From a virus: 37,230 bases of DNA. The notes under the pieces are model-generated. The model was not told the DNA's origin, did no database searches, and saw only the letters and a list, made by a program, of their open reading frames with translations. Of the stretch, positions 16,983 to 24,409 are shown one piece after another (positions within the stretch are counted from its first letter, which is position 1; every line of letters begins with the position of its first letter). The stretch is from positions 1 through 37,230 of IMG/VR virus record IMGVR_UViG_3300031712_000159; one strand, written 5' to 3'. The translations under genes and the position numbers were made by a program.

Positions 16983-17618
16983 TGATTCTTCTTTGGTTTG
17001 GTTAATATCAATTTGGTTATAAAAATTCCATAAATCTTTTGCAGTGGCCGTTTTAAGAGCTTCAGCAGAAATAGTAACAACAGGGCCATCATATATTTCG
17101 TCGCACAGTTTTTCATTAAGTGCGTCCTGGGCAGTGTACCATTTATTAATACCTTTCTGCATAAACTTTGCTTTCACTGCATCAACAGTAAGACCGGTGC
17201 GCGTTGCGTAAATTTTCGCAAGATCATCACCAAGTGAATCTATCTGGTCAGCAGCTTCGCGGAGCGTATCGGCATCACCATCGGCAGAACCTGATGGAGG
17301 ATGTGTCATGAGCCTGGCATATTTGCTCATGTATATTTTTTTGCCGCTCATGGCAATTACACTGCCCATGCTTGCAGCAACTCCATCAACATAAGTATTG
17401 ATTTCGCATTTACTTTGTTTGTTGATATTGTAAATGGCAATACCATCAAACACACTTCCACCCGGACAGTTGATGCGAACATTTACTTTATTGTATTGTT
17501 TGGAAATTTCGTTGAGTTGTTCAGCGTACTCCTGGGCTGTGGTACCCATAAAAATAATACCGTACAGGTATATTTCCGCAGTGTTTTCGTCGAGCGCTCT
17601 GAATTTAATTTTAGACAT
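16476..17618 (-). CDS. Head maturation protease fused to scaffold (ClpP-like; Mu gpI analogue)
   Basis: This 380-aa protein has an N-terminal ClpP/SppA-type serine protease: the oxyanion region CPGGSVFDGIAIYN (51-64), nucleophile Ser83 in GVAASMGS and His106 in LMTHPPSG. After about residue 200 comes a scaffold: charged, helical, with AAEAKLKAFEDKAKLDNEAK and a terminal DAFKALFKAQYGSEYKG typical of capsid-binding scaffold tails. The enzyme trims scaffold and head proteins inside the prohead. It is the first gene of the leftward late arm. An in-frame internal start at 16982 probably yields the scaffold alone. Confidence 0.85.
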   Translation of the reverse strand: MSKIKFRALDENTAEIYLYGIIFMGTTAQEYAEQLNEISKQYNKVNVRINCPGGSVFDGIAIYNINKQSKCEINTYVDGVAASMGSVIAMSGKKIYMSKYARLMTHPPSGSADGDADTLREAADQIDSLGDDLAKIYATRTGLTVDAVKAKFMQKGINKWYTAQDALNEKLCDEIYDGPVVTISAEALKTATAKDLWNFYNQIDINQTKEESMKNLAKFIALFAIANMSIPADASEEVLLTNLQSLVDLNKDATAKLTAAEAKLKAFEDKAKLDNEAKITKLVQDAIDAGKITADLKETYTTMATSNFEAAEKAINAMKVYTPVIGQLKPGEQKAADEKANWSFMDYQKKDPKALEKMKSENIDAFKALFKAQYGSEYKG

Positions 17619-17692
17619 TTATTGATTTTGCATTTTAAAATGATGCTGCAAAAATGTAATGAAAAAAACCCTTACGCAAACCTTAGTTTTCC

Positions 17693-17736
17693 TACTGCCG
17701 TAGTTTAGGCAGTAAGTACCTGAATTATTGGCAGTA
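17693..17736. promoter_or_regulatory. Candidate late activator site between divergent late transcripts
   Basis: TACTGCC (17693-17699) and GGCAGTA (17708-17714) form an inverted pair with an 8-bp spacer, and a third GGCAGTA lies at 17730-17736. They sit in the 180-bp gap between the leftward protease gene and the rightward terminase gene. A dyad plus extra half-site here suggests a regulator switching on both late arms, the job of Mor/C in Mu. The cognate protein is not identified. Confidence 0.5.
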
Positions 17737-17772
17737 AAAAAAACAACCCTATTTTTCACCGATAACACATTA

Positions 17773-17780
17773 TAAATTTG
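17773..17780 (+). promoter_or_regulatory. Bacteroidota-type -7 element for the terminase operon
   Basis: TAAATTTG fits the TAnnTTTG -7 consensus and lies 19 bp before the terminase small-subunit ATG. No clear -33 TTTG is at the ideal distance, which would fit an activator-dependent promoter using the upstream dyad. Confidence 0.45.
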
Positions 17781-17798
17781 CCGTAAATCAATAATAAA

Positions 17799-18245
17799 AT
17801 GGGTAAGCAAAAACAGATCGAACGAGACTATGCAAGAATTCTTTTTGTCAATGAATTCATTGATCAAAAGGACATAGCTGTAAGGATCGGAGTTTCTGAA
17901 AAAACAGTTTCTAAATGGGCAATTACTGACAACTGGAAAAAGCTTCGTCAATCCGTTACAATAACTCGTGAAGCACAATTGAGAAACATCTATGAACAGA
18001 TTGATGAACTTAACACAAAGATCAGAACACGTCCGGAAGGAGAGCGTTTCTGTGATAGTAAAGAATCTGATATCCTTTCAAAACTTACAGCATCTGTTCG
18101 CAAACTGGAATCGGAAGCAACCATTAGCGATGTTGTTGAAGTTTCAAAACGAATGCTCAACTGGCTCCTGAAAATAAATCCCGATAAAGCAAAAGAGATT
18201 GGAGCAATCTTCGATGACTACATTAAAGAACAGTTAAGAAAATAA
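17799..18245 (+). CDS. Terminase small subunit (Mu gp27-like)
   Basis: This 148-aa DNA-binding protein has an N-terminal helix-turn-helix at about 20-45 (DQKDIAVRIGVSEKTVSKWA). A helical C-terminal part (about 65-148) includes SKLTASVRKLESEATISDVV and an oligomerisation-like helix. It recognises phage DNA and recruits the large subunit. It ends 1 bp before the large terminase start. Confidence 0.82.
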   Translation: MGKQKQIERDYARILFVNEFIDQKDIAVRIGVSEKTVSKWAITDNWKKLRQSVTITREAQLRNIYEQIDELNTKIRTRPEGERFCDSKESDILSKLTASVRKLESEATISDVVEVSKRMLNWLLKINPDKAKEIGAIFDDYIKEQLRK

Positions 18246-18246
18246 T

Positions 18247-19782
18247 ATGAATTCATCATTACATATTTCCGACAAACAATCTTTGAAAGATTGGAATTCG
18301 TATTATGAATCGTTTATTGCAAAGGTAAGTGCCGATCATAACGAAACAGAGCAGGAAAGAAAAGATCGCATATCCAAACTTGAAAAGGATTTTGAAAAAT
18401 GGAAGTTGTATTATTTTCCTAAATACTGTTTTGCTCCATCAGCATCGTTTCAAAAGAGAGCAGCAAAGCGAGAACTTGAAAACCCTGAATGGTACGAAAC
18501 AAGGATATGGGCCAGGGAGCTTGCAAAGGATGTTGTTGAAATGATGGTTACGCTTTACCAGGCACTAACTGGTATGAAAAGGAATATCCTTTTCATATCA
18601 AACAGTTCTGATAAAGCTTGTGAACTTTTGGAACCATACAGAATAAATCTTGAAAGAAATGATCGAATAATAAACGATTATGGAATTCAGGCAATGCCAG
18701 GTAAATGGGCTTACGGTGATTTTACAACAACAAAAGGAGTTTCATTTTTAGCAGTTGGAGCCGATCAGTCACCGCGTGGATCACGTGATGAAGAAGTGAG
18801 GCCCGATAAAATAATAATAAGTGATATTGATACTGACCAGGATGTGAGGAATTCTGAAATAGTAAAAAACCGTTGGGCATGGTTTGAAAAAGCTGTGTTC
18901 CCAACTCGTTCAGTATCTAAGCCATTTCAGGTTATATTCCTGGGAAACCTTATTGCAAAATATTGTTGTATATCTCTTGCATCTGAGAAGTCAGACGTTG
19001 TTGACAAAATTAATCTTGAAGACAAGAATGGTGAAAGTTCATGGCCTGAAAAGAATAGTCCTGAAAACATTGCACGCATCAAAGCTAAAATAAGCATGTC
19101 GGCTTATCAAACCGAGTACATGAATAATCCCATAACTGAGGGAACAGTATTTAAAAAAATACAATGGGCAAAATGTCCAAGAATTTCAGCTCATAAAATA
19201 ATACTTAATTATGCTGATCCTGCTAATAGTAATAAAGACAAAGGGCCAAATTGTCATAAAGTTATAGTACAACTTGGTTTATTAAATGACATTTTATATA
19301 TATATAATTGTCGTTTAGACAAAACCAAAAACAGCAATTTTGTTCAATGGTTTTATGAACTTGAAACGAATGTGGAAAAGGTTCAGGTTTATAATTACAT
19401 TGAAAATAATTCACTGCAGGATCCTTTCTATGAACAGGTATTTATGCCTTTATTTCAGCAGGCCGCAAAACTAAATAATCATACAATACCAATTACTCCA
19501 GATAGGAGAGTAAAACCTGATAAATATTCCAGGATTGAAGGAAATTTGGAACCACTTAACAGAAACGGAAAACTCATCTTTAATATAGATGAGCAAAATA
19601 ATCCCCACATGCAGCGCCTTGAAGAACAATTCAGGGCAATTGATCCACGGTTGTCGGCGCCATGCGATGGCCCCGACGCAGTGGAAGGGGGATACTTTAT
19701 TTTGAATAATAAAATAAAGGCAACATCGCCAGTTGATATTGGCAAAAGAAATTCAATACAAACAAACAAAAAACGTTTTTAA
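18247..19782 (+). CDS. Terminase large subunit (Mu gp28-like)
   Basis: This 511-aa packaging ATPase/nuclease contains the block ADQSPRGSRDEEVRPDKIII (about 172-191), which is strongly typical. The Walker B-like segment KIIISDIDTD follows at about 188-197. The Walker A-like position reads WARELAKDV at 88-96, where relatives usually have A-R-G-x-A-K-S, so it departs from the usual loop. The nuclease domain starts around HKIILNYADPANSNKDKG with its first acidic residue, and FVQWFYEL and SRIEGNLEPLNRNGKLIF follow. It translocates DNA into proheads. Confidence 0.87.
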   Translation: MNSSLHISDKQSLKDWNSYYESFIAKVSADHNETEQERKDRISKLEKDFEKWKLYYFPKYCFAPSASFQKRAAKRELENPEWYETRIWARELAKDVVEMMVTLYQALTGMKRNILFISNSSDKACELLEPYRINLERNDRIINDYGIQAMPGKWAYGDFTTTKGVSFLAVGADQSPRGSRDEEVRPDKIIISDIDTDQDVRNSEIVKNRWAWFEKAVFPTRSVSKPFQVIFLGNLIAKYCCISLASEKSDVVDKINLEDKNGESSWPEKNSPENIARIKAKISMSAYQTEYMNNPITEGTVFKKIQWAKCPRISAHKIILNYADPANSNKDKGPNCHKVIVQLGLLNDILYIYNCRLDKTKNSNFVQWFYELETNVEKVQVYNYIENNSLQDPFYEQVFMPLFQQAAKLNNHTIPITPDRRVKPDKYSRIEGNLEPLNRNGKLIFNIDEQNNPHMQRLEEQFRAIDPRLSAPCDGPDAVEGGYFILNNKIKATSPVDIGKRNSIQTNKKRF

Positions 19783-19783
19783 T

Positions 19784-20197
19784 ATGTTCATAGAAAGCAC
19801 TGACTATCCAAGCACAATTCATGCTGAAATATTAACGGCCATAACAAGGAGCGATCCAACAGTTATTGCCGATTGTGAAGATAAAGCAATTGACCAGGTG
19901 AAAGGATACCTGAGCGCGCGTTACGATATTGATGCAATATTCAACGCAACCGGAACAAGCAGGAGCAAAACAATATTGCAGTACACGCTCGACATTGCTA
20001 TTTACCGAATGCACATTGCTCACAATCCAGTTAAAATTACTGAAGCAAGAGTTGCATTGTACGAACAGGCGCTGGCTGACCTCAGCAAAATACAGGCAGG
20101 TAAAATAAATCCTCCGGGACTTCCTGTATTAATGCCTCAGGATGTACACGGACAGCTTTTATTTAACAGTAATACAAAACGTAATAATCATTTTTAA
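19784..20197 (+). CDS. Head-tail connector-type protein (Mu gp36-like, DUF1320)
   Basis: From ATG 19784 (MFIESTDYPSTIHAEILTAI) the product is 137 aa. The frame extends upstream inside the terminase gene, but an N-terminus with F-I-x-x-x-D-Y is typical. The pattern CEDKAIDQVKGYLSARYDID and TILQYTLDIAIYRMH matches gp36-like (DUF1320) proteins, small head-completion proteins of Mu-like phages. It starts 1 bp after the terminase stop and is followed by the portal gene. Confidence 0.75.
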   Translation: MFIESTDYPSTIHAEILTAITRSDPTVIADCEDKAIDQVKGYLSARYDIDAIFNATGTSRSKTILQYTLDIAIYRMHIAHNPVKITEARVALYEQALADLSKIQAGKINPPGLPVLMPQDVHGQLLFNSNTKRNNHF

Positions 20198-20207
20198 TCA
20201 ACTATAA

Positions 20208-21512
20208 ATGGCAAAGACTATAACAACAGCAAACCGTAAGGCCGGAAAGGTCGAAAGTGGAAAGATAGTAACTTACCAGTTGGATATCCGGCAGATAATG
20301 CGCACTGTTCAGGACATTCAAACATGGAGACAAGCAATTACATCGGCAGAGAATATTAACTTCCCTAATAAGATAAAACTGTTCGACCTGTATTACGATT
20401 TATTGCTCGATGCTCATCTTACCAGTGTTATTGATGCACGTAAAACATCGGTGTTAAAATCACCCATCACTTTTTCTAAGGAAGGAAAGGAAAATGAAGT
20501 TATTTGTAAGCTAATAAAATCGCCTCAATTTCTTGATATGCTCGATAATATTCTTGATACACGTTATTGGGGCCATACATTGATTGAATTTGAACCAGGG
20601 CAATTATTAAAACCTCATTTAATACCACGCAAACATGTGGTTCCTGAAAAAGGAATTGTTATTATAAATCAAAACGATCAAAATGGTATTGAATATCGGG
20701 AACCGCCCTATTCTAACTTTATGATCGAAATAGGCAAACCCGGTGATCTTGGTTTACTTGTTAAAGCAGCACAGTACGTAATATACAAACGTAACTGTTT
20801 AGGGGATTACAGTCAGTATTCGGAAATATTCGGACAGCCTTTACGCAAAGGAACTTATAATCCTTATGATGAAATATCCAGGACTGAGCTTAAAAAAAGC
20901 ATGGAAGAAATGGGATCAAGCGCATGGGCCATATTCCCTGAAGGAACAAATATTGAATTTATAGAATCGGCCAGCAAAACAGGATCAGCTGAGCTATACA
21001 AAGGATTGATTGAACTTTGCAATAAAGAAATAAGTAAATTAATACTTGGTGAAACATTAACAACCGATCAGGGTAGTTTAGGCACACAGGCACTTGGTAA
21101 TGTTCATGCCGATGTTGCTGAAGAAAAGGAATACGCTGACAAAACTTTCATTATAAATTTCCTTAATAATGAATTTTTTGAATTCCTTAATAACAACGGA
21201 TGGCCTACAGATGGTGAGTTTTCATTTCAGGAAAATGAAATAATATCCCTTAAAGACGATATTCTGATTGATGAAAAATTAAGTGCTATCATTCCTTTGG
21301 ACGATGATTATTTCTATGAACATTATGGAAGGCCAAAGCCTGCCAATTATAATGAGCTTAAAAAGAAAATGGATGAAGATAAAGCAGCTAACAATAATCC
21401 ATTTGGTTTTCCAACGGCAGGAAATCAGGATCCCAAAACAAAACAACAAAATATTACCAACAAACTTAACTTCTGGAATCGCTTCTCTTTTTTTCCAATA
21501 GCCCGTCATTAA
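20208..21512 (+). CDS. Portal protein (Mu gp29-like, DUF935)
   Basis: This 434-aa protein forms the dodecameric vertex ring. Recognisable stretches are DLYYDLLLDAHLTSVIDARK (about 63-82), LDTRYWGHTLIEFEPGQLLKPHLIPRKHVV (about 115-145, typical of DUF935), YSQYSEIFGQPLRKGTY and LILGETLTTDQGSLGTQALGNVHADV. It ends ARH-TAA, eight codons after a T7 run (21488-21494), downstream of which the -1 frame opens into the gpF-like gene. Confidence 0.87.
   Translation: MAKTITTANRKAGKVESGKIVTYQLDIRQIMRTVQDIQTWRQAITSAENINFPNKIKLFDLYYDLLLDAHLTSVIDARKTSVLKSPITFSKEGKENEVICKLIKSPQFLDMLDNILDTRYWGHTLIEFEPGQLLKPHLIPRKHVVPEKGIVIINQNDQNGIEYREPPYSNFMIEIGKPGDLGLLVKAAQYVIYKRNCLGDYSQYSEIFGQPLRKGTYNPYDEISRTELKKSMEEMGSSAWAIFPEGTNIEFIESASKTGSAELYKGLIELCNKEISKLILGETLTTDQGSLGTQALGNVHADVAEEKEYADKTFIINFLNNEFFEFLNNNGWPTDGEFSFQENEIISLKDDILIDEKLSAIIPLDDDYFYEHYGRPKPANYNELKKKMDEDKAANNNPFGFPTAGNQDPKTKQQNITNKLNFWNRFSFFPIARH
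21488..21494 (+). other. T7 slippery run linking portal frame to gpF-like frame
   Basis: The portal frame reads TCT TTT TTT CCA here. A -1 slip on the T run enters the frame that stays open from 21470 into the gpF-like gene and gives sensible sequence (SPYIGACFCPACS) before the first ATG at 21611. No ATG or GTG lies between the upstream TAA (21467-21469) and 21611 in that frame. Confidence 0.4.
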
Positions 21513-21610
21513 CGGGCATTCACTACGAACTTAAATCGCCTTATATCGGTGCGTGTTTTTGTCCGGCATGTTCAGTTGAGAATATAACTGCAGTTGATCC
21601 CGATCCTGCT

Positions 21611-22345
21611 ATGATCAAGGAAGCAAAGCGTATTGCAAAACTTATTTATAACGGTAAGTTAAAGGAGGGCGACATTGATCCGAAGCTTGCAACGCTGGTT
21701 GCAGAAAAGCTAAAGGAAGCAATTATGGAAGGTTTTGGCAAGAACCTTACAGACCTTGATCCAGGCAACCCCGATTATGAAATGCTGAAGAACCTTGAAA
21801 AGAATGTATATGCATTCAGCGCAGCAAAAAACTATCAGCAGCTTAAAGATATGACCAGGGCTTTGTCCGATGAAAGCGGAAACATACGCACCTTTACTGA
21901 ATTCAGGAACATTGTACAGAATATAAATTACCAGTACAACGCAGACTGGTTACAGACTGAATATAACACAGCCATTAACAGTGCCACTACAGCCAGCCGT
22001 TGGGTTGAATTCGAACAGAATAAGGAATCAATGCCATTGCTTGAGTATGTTACTGCAGGCGATGATCGTGTAAGGCCCGAACACCAGGAGCTGAATCATG
22101 TGAAGAAAAATATTGATGATCCTTTCTGGGATATGTATTACCCTCCAAACGGTTTCAATTGCCGATGCACTGTTGATCAGCTTACTTCAGGAGCCGAGAC
22201 TCCTGATCATAAAATTAAATATCCTGAAGTAACTCCCATGTTCCAGGTTAACCTGGCAAAACAAGGACTTGCATTTCCTGCCAATCATCCGTATTTTGAT
22301 GGTGTGCCTGATGAAGTACTGCAATCGCTGAAGCCAAAAAAGTAA
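21611..22345 (+). CDS. Minor head protein, gpF/SPP1 gp7-like (Mu gp30)
   Basis: This 244-aa protein from its first ATG carries the family signature: YVTAGDDRVRPEHQELNHV (about 149-167), then FWDMYYPPNGFNCRCTVDQL (about 174-193). Gp7/gpF-type proteins stabilise the portal or escort DNA. The open frame continues 47 codons upstream to 21470 and encodes GACFCPACSVENITAVDPDP, which looks like genuine N-terminal sequence with paired cysteines. The real product may therefore be longer, started at a rare codon (ATT or CTG) or made by -1 slippage from the portal gene. Confidence 0.85.
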   Translation: MIKEAKRIAKLIYNGKLKEGDIDPKLATLVAEKLKEAIMEGFGKNLTDLDPGNPDYEMLKNLEKNVYAFSAAKNYQQLKDMTRALSDESGNIRTFTEFRNIVQNINYQYNADWLQTEYNTAINSATTASRWVEFEQNKESMPLLEYVTAGDDRVRPEHQELNHVKKNIDDPFWDMYYPPNGFNCRCTVDQLTSGAETPDHKIKYPEVTPMFQVNLAKQGLAFPANHPYFDGVPDEVLQSLKPKK

Positions 22346-22348
22346 ACC

Positions 22349-22915
22349 ATGCCGATGCAGAATAACATAGACTGGAAGTCCATACAGTCGCAGTTCGACA
22401 GGTTAAAGATGCTGATGCCTGCAAAGATGGGAACTACCTGTGTTAAGTTTTTTAAAGATCGTTTCAGCGCACAGGCATGGACTGATGAATCGGCATCGCC
22501 CTGGGCAGCACGAAAACCCGGAAGCAAACGAAACAAGGGAAGGGCAATACTTATCAATTCAGGAAGGTTGCGTAACAGCATTCATATTTTATACACCACA
22601 GCCGACAGCTCCACCGTTGGAACCGAAGTTCCTTATGCTGAAATACACAACGAAGGATTTAATGGAGTGGAACAGGTTTCAGGTTTCACCAGGAAGAAGT
22701 TTAAAAAGAGTACAGTATTCAGTACCGAGGTATTCAATATTAAATCGCGCAAGGGCCGTAAGTCTACAATTAAAAGCGTTTCAGGCGAGACTGAAGTAAA
22801 ACCATTCAGCAGGCAAATGAATATGCCACAGCGCAGATTTATTGGTGAAAGCAAACTGCTTGTTCATAAACTTGAACAAATGATAACCATCGAACTTAAA
22901 AAGATTTTTAAATAA
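22349..22915 (+). CDS. Phage morphogenesis protein (Mu gpG-like)
   Basis: This 188-aa protein has the gpG-like pattern FFKDRFSAQAWTDESASPWAARKPGSKRNKG (about 33-63), then ILINSGRLRNSI, VPYAEIHNEG and the C-terminal MPQRRFIGES. These are hallmarks of virion morphogenesis/tail completion (gpS/gpG) proteins. A basic insertion at about 110-150 (FTRKKFKKSTVFSTEVFNIKSRKGRK) stands out and may touch DNA. It starts 3 bp after the gpF-like stop. Confidence 0.8.
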   Translation: MPMQNNIDWKSIQSQFDRLKMLMPAKMGTTCVKFFKDRFSAQAWTDESASPWAARKPGSKRNKGRAILINSGRLRNSIHILYTTADSSTVGTEVPYAEIHNEGFNGVEQVSGFTRKKFKKSTVFSTEVFNIKSRKGRKSTIKSVSGETEVKPFSRQMNMPQRRFIGESKLLVHKLEQMITIELKKIFK

Positions 22916-22923
22916 GCCATATT

Positions 22924-23451
22924 ATGGATGTACTATATAAATCAATACTAAAGCGCATTGAAGCAGAAATACCCGAAGTGGTTTGCATTGCTGAAGACTG
23001 CGGACAACTTGAATTTCCCGAAAAAGAATACCCGGTTACATTCCCCTGCGTGCTTATAGATATACAATCAATTGACTGGACTACGCTGGGAATGGGAACA
23101 CAAACGGGCAATACACTTGTGCGCCTGCGACTGGCTTTCGATATTTACGAAGACACCCACAAGGATGCTCCCGACATGGATACAGCTTTAACCAGGCTAA
23201 AATTGCTTAACAAACTGCATAAAAATATTCACACATTCGAAGGAATGATACTTCCGGTTCCGGGACATGCCGGGCAGTTTTACGATTCACATTTTAAAAA
23301 GCTTGTTCGAACTAAAACCGTTGCAGAAAAGCGACAGGATGGTTTGCGTGTTTACGCAATTGATTACATGACCAACATGAAGGATGTAAACGCTTACCCC
23401 GATTATGGATCAACAACTGTAACGGATGTTATTGTGCAACCGGTACCATAA
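22924..23451 (+). CDS. Head-tail joining protein, Mu gp37-like (DUF1834-type)
   Basis: This 175-aa protein is the last gene of the rightward late operon. The start MDVLYKSILKRIEAEIPEV and the segment VTFPCVLIDIQSIDW resemble small tail-terminator or joining proteins of Mu-like phages. The dispersed order (gp36, portal, F, G, then this) supports a gp37-type role. Its stop codon is followed at once by a perfect terminator palindrome. Confidence 0.55.
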   Translation: MDVLYKSILKRIEAEIPEVVCIAEDCGQLEFPEKEYPVTFPCVLIDIQSIDWTTLGMGTQTGNTLVRLRLAFDIYEDTHKDAPDMDTALTRLKLLNKLHKNIHTFEGMILPVPGHAGQFYDSHFKKLVRTKTVAEKRQDGLRVYAIDYMTNMKDVNAYPDYGSTTVTDVIVQPVP

Positions 23452-23482
23452 AAAAAGCCTCCGAGATCTCGGAGGCTTTTTT
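23451..23482. terminator. Bidirectional intrinsic terminator
   Basis: A perfect 20-bp palindrome (23457-23476, GCCTCCGAGA and its complement) is flanked by A6 on the left and T6 on the right, so it works on both strands. It separates the rightward late operon (ends 23451) from the converging early operon (ends 23512). Confidence 0.93.
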
Positions 23483-23511
23483 ATTATTCGGTTATTCTTT
23501 CAGAAACTTTA

Positions 23512-23700
23512 TTAGACAATCTTTTGATTTGTTTGCTTTCGTTCTGATGCGATAACAAACAATATTCCGAATAAAGGTGTGTAAATAATAGAAAGTCCCA
23601 AAGCATTCCACGCTCCAAGTTTTCTTCTTGAACCTTCATCCGCAATAATTACTAAAAGAAAAATGTACCAAATGATAGCAAGTACTAAATAAGCATTCAT
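23512..23700 (-). CDS. Small two-helix membrane protein
   Basis: This 62-aa protein has two hydrophobic segments, about 4-20 (YLVLAIIWYIFLLVIIA) and 32-50 (ALGLSIIYTPLFGILFVIA), joined by a charged loop EGSRRKLG, with a basic tail. It is the distal gene of the leftward early/middle transcript. Function unknown; superinfection exclusion or a lysis regulator are possible for such proteins, but nothing specific supports either. Confidence 0.6.
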   Translation of the reverse strand: MNAYLVLAIIWYIFLLVIIADEGSRRKLGAWNALGLSIIYTPLFGILFVIASERKQTNQKIV

Positions 23701-23714
23701 AATAACCTCCGTGT

Positions 23715-24002
23715 TTAAATATTAATAATAGGTTTCATTTCAATAATTATAACTGGAGATATTCTTTTACCACGCTGCTCAATCCATCTTTCAATATTAC
23801 CGAATTCTGCAGTTCCATTAGTAATTAATTTAATACCTCTCCATTTTAATTTGCCTTTAGTCAATTTACCTTTAATTAGTGGAGTTGCATTATTTCTTAA
23901 CGATTTCTCTAAAACTTCATTTATATCATTTGTTTGCTGATCAAGTAATTTTTTAAATGATTTTGATATATCTTCAGAAATAGATTCCAGTGTAATTTCC
24001 AT
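23715..24002 (-). CDS. Hypothetical early/middle protein
   Basis: This 95-aa protein has a helical charged N-terminal half (ISEDISKSFKKLLDQQTNDINEVLEKSL) and a beta-type end (SPVIIIEMKPIINI). It starts 29 bp from its upstream neighbour in a co-directional row. I do not recognise a family. The GKLTKGKLKWRGIK segment is basic. Confidence 0.55.
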   Translation of the reverse strand: MEITLESISEDISKSFKKLLDQQTNDINEVLEKSLRNNATPLIKGKLTKGKLKWRGIKLITNGTAEFGNIERWIEQRGKRISPVIIIEMKPIINI

Positions 24003-24032
24003 AACAAATAAAATTTTATTACTGTAAAAATA

Positions 24033-24386
24033 TTAATTTAATTCTTTTCTCTTCAATTTTCTTTGTTCATAAAATTCCTTTCCGGTAACTTTCATTTTTT
24101 TGTTAATGTTCTGAATGTAGTATTTAAGGCCCTTCAGATCGTATTTATAATATATCCTGCGCAATTCGAACAAATGATCAACTGAGTGGTTGTTATGCAG
24201 CATAGGAGGCATCATTTTAGCCACTATACGAATGTAGTCCATAACAAGAATGTCCTTGCCTTTGTATTCGGTGTATTGATGGCGAAGCAATGCACGGCTC
24301 TTTGTGGTGCGTTCCAGGTACCGGGTTCTCCAGCGCAGTGAAAAAATCTGAAAAAGCTTTGTAATATTCTGTAATTTAATAGTCAT
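24033..24386 (-). CDS. Hypothetical basic protein
   Basis: This 117-aa, strongly basic protein has many R, K and Y (SLRWRTRYLERTTKSRALLR at about 16-35, YYKYDLKGLKYYIQNINKKMK). It sits in the middle region, the place where Mu carries its late-transcription activator, and basic charge would suit a nucleic-acid binder. No helix-turn-helix is evident. Function unassigned. Confidence 0.55.
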   Translation of the reverse strand: MTIKLQNITKLFQIFSLRWRTRYLERTTKSRALLRHQYTEYKGKDILVMDYIRIVAKMMPPMLHNNHSVDHLFELRRIYYKYDLKGLKYYIQNINKKMKVTGKEFYEQRKLKRKELN

Positions 24387-24409
24387 ATAATATATATTTA
24401 ATGATGTTA

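Noticed and set aside
17619-17978. Minus-strand ORF across the divergent control region
   Set aside because: It overlaps the terminase small-subunit gene and the operator region, and the cysteine/phenylalanine-rich product resembles no protein family.
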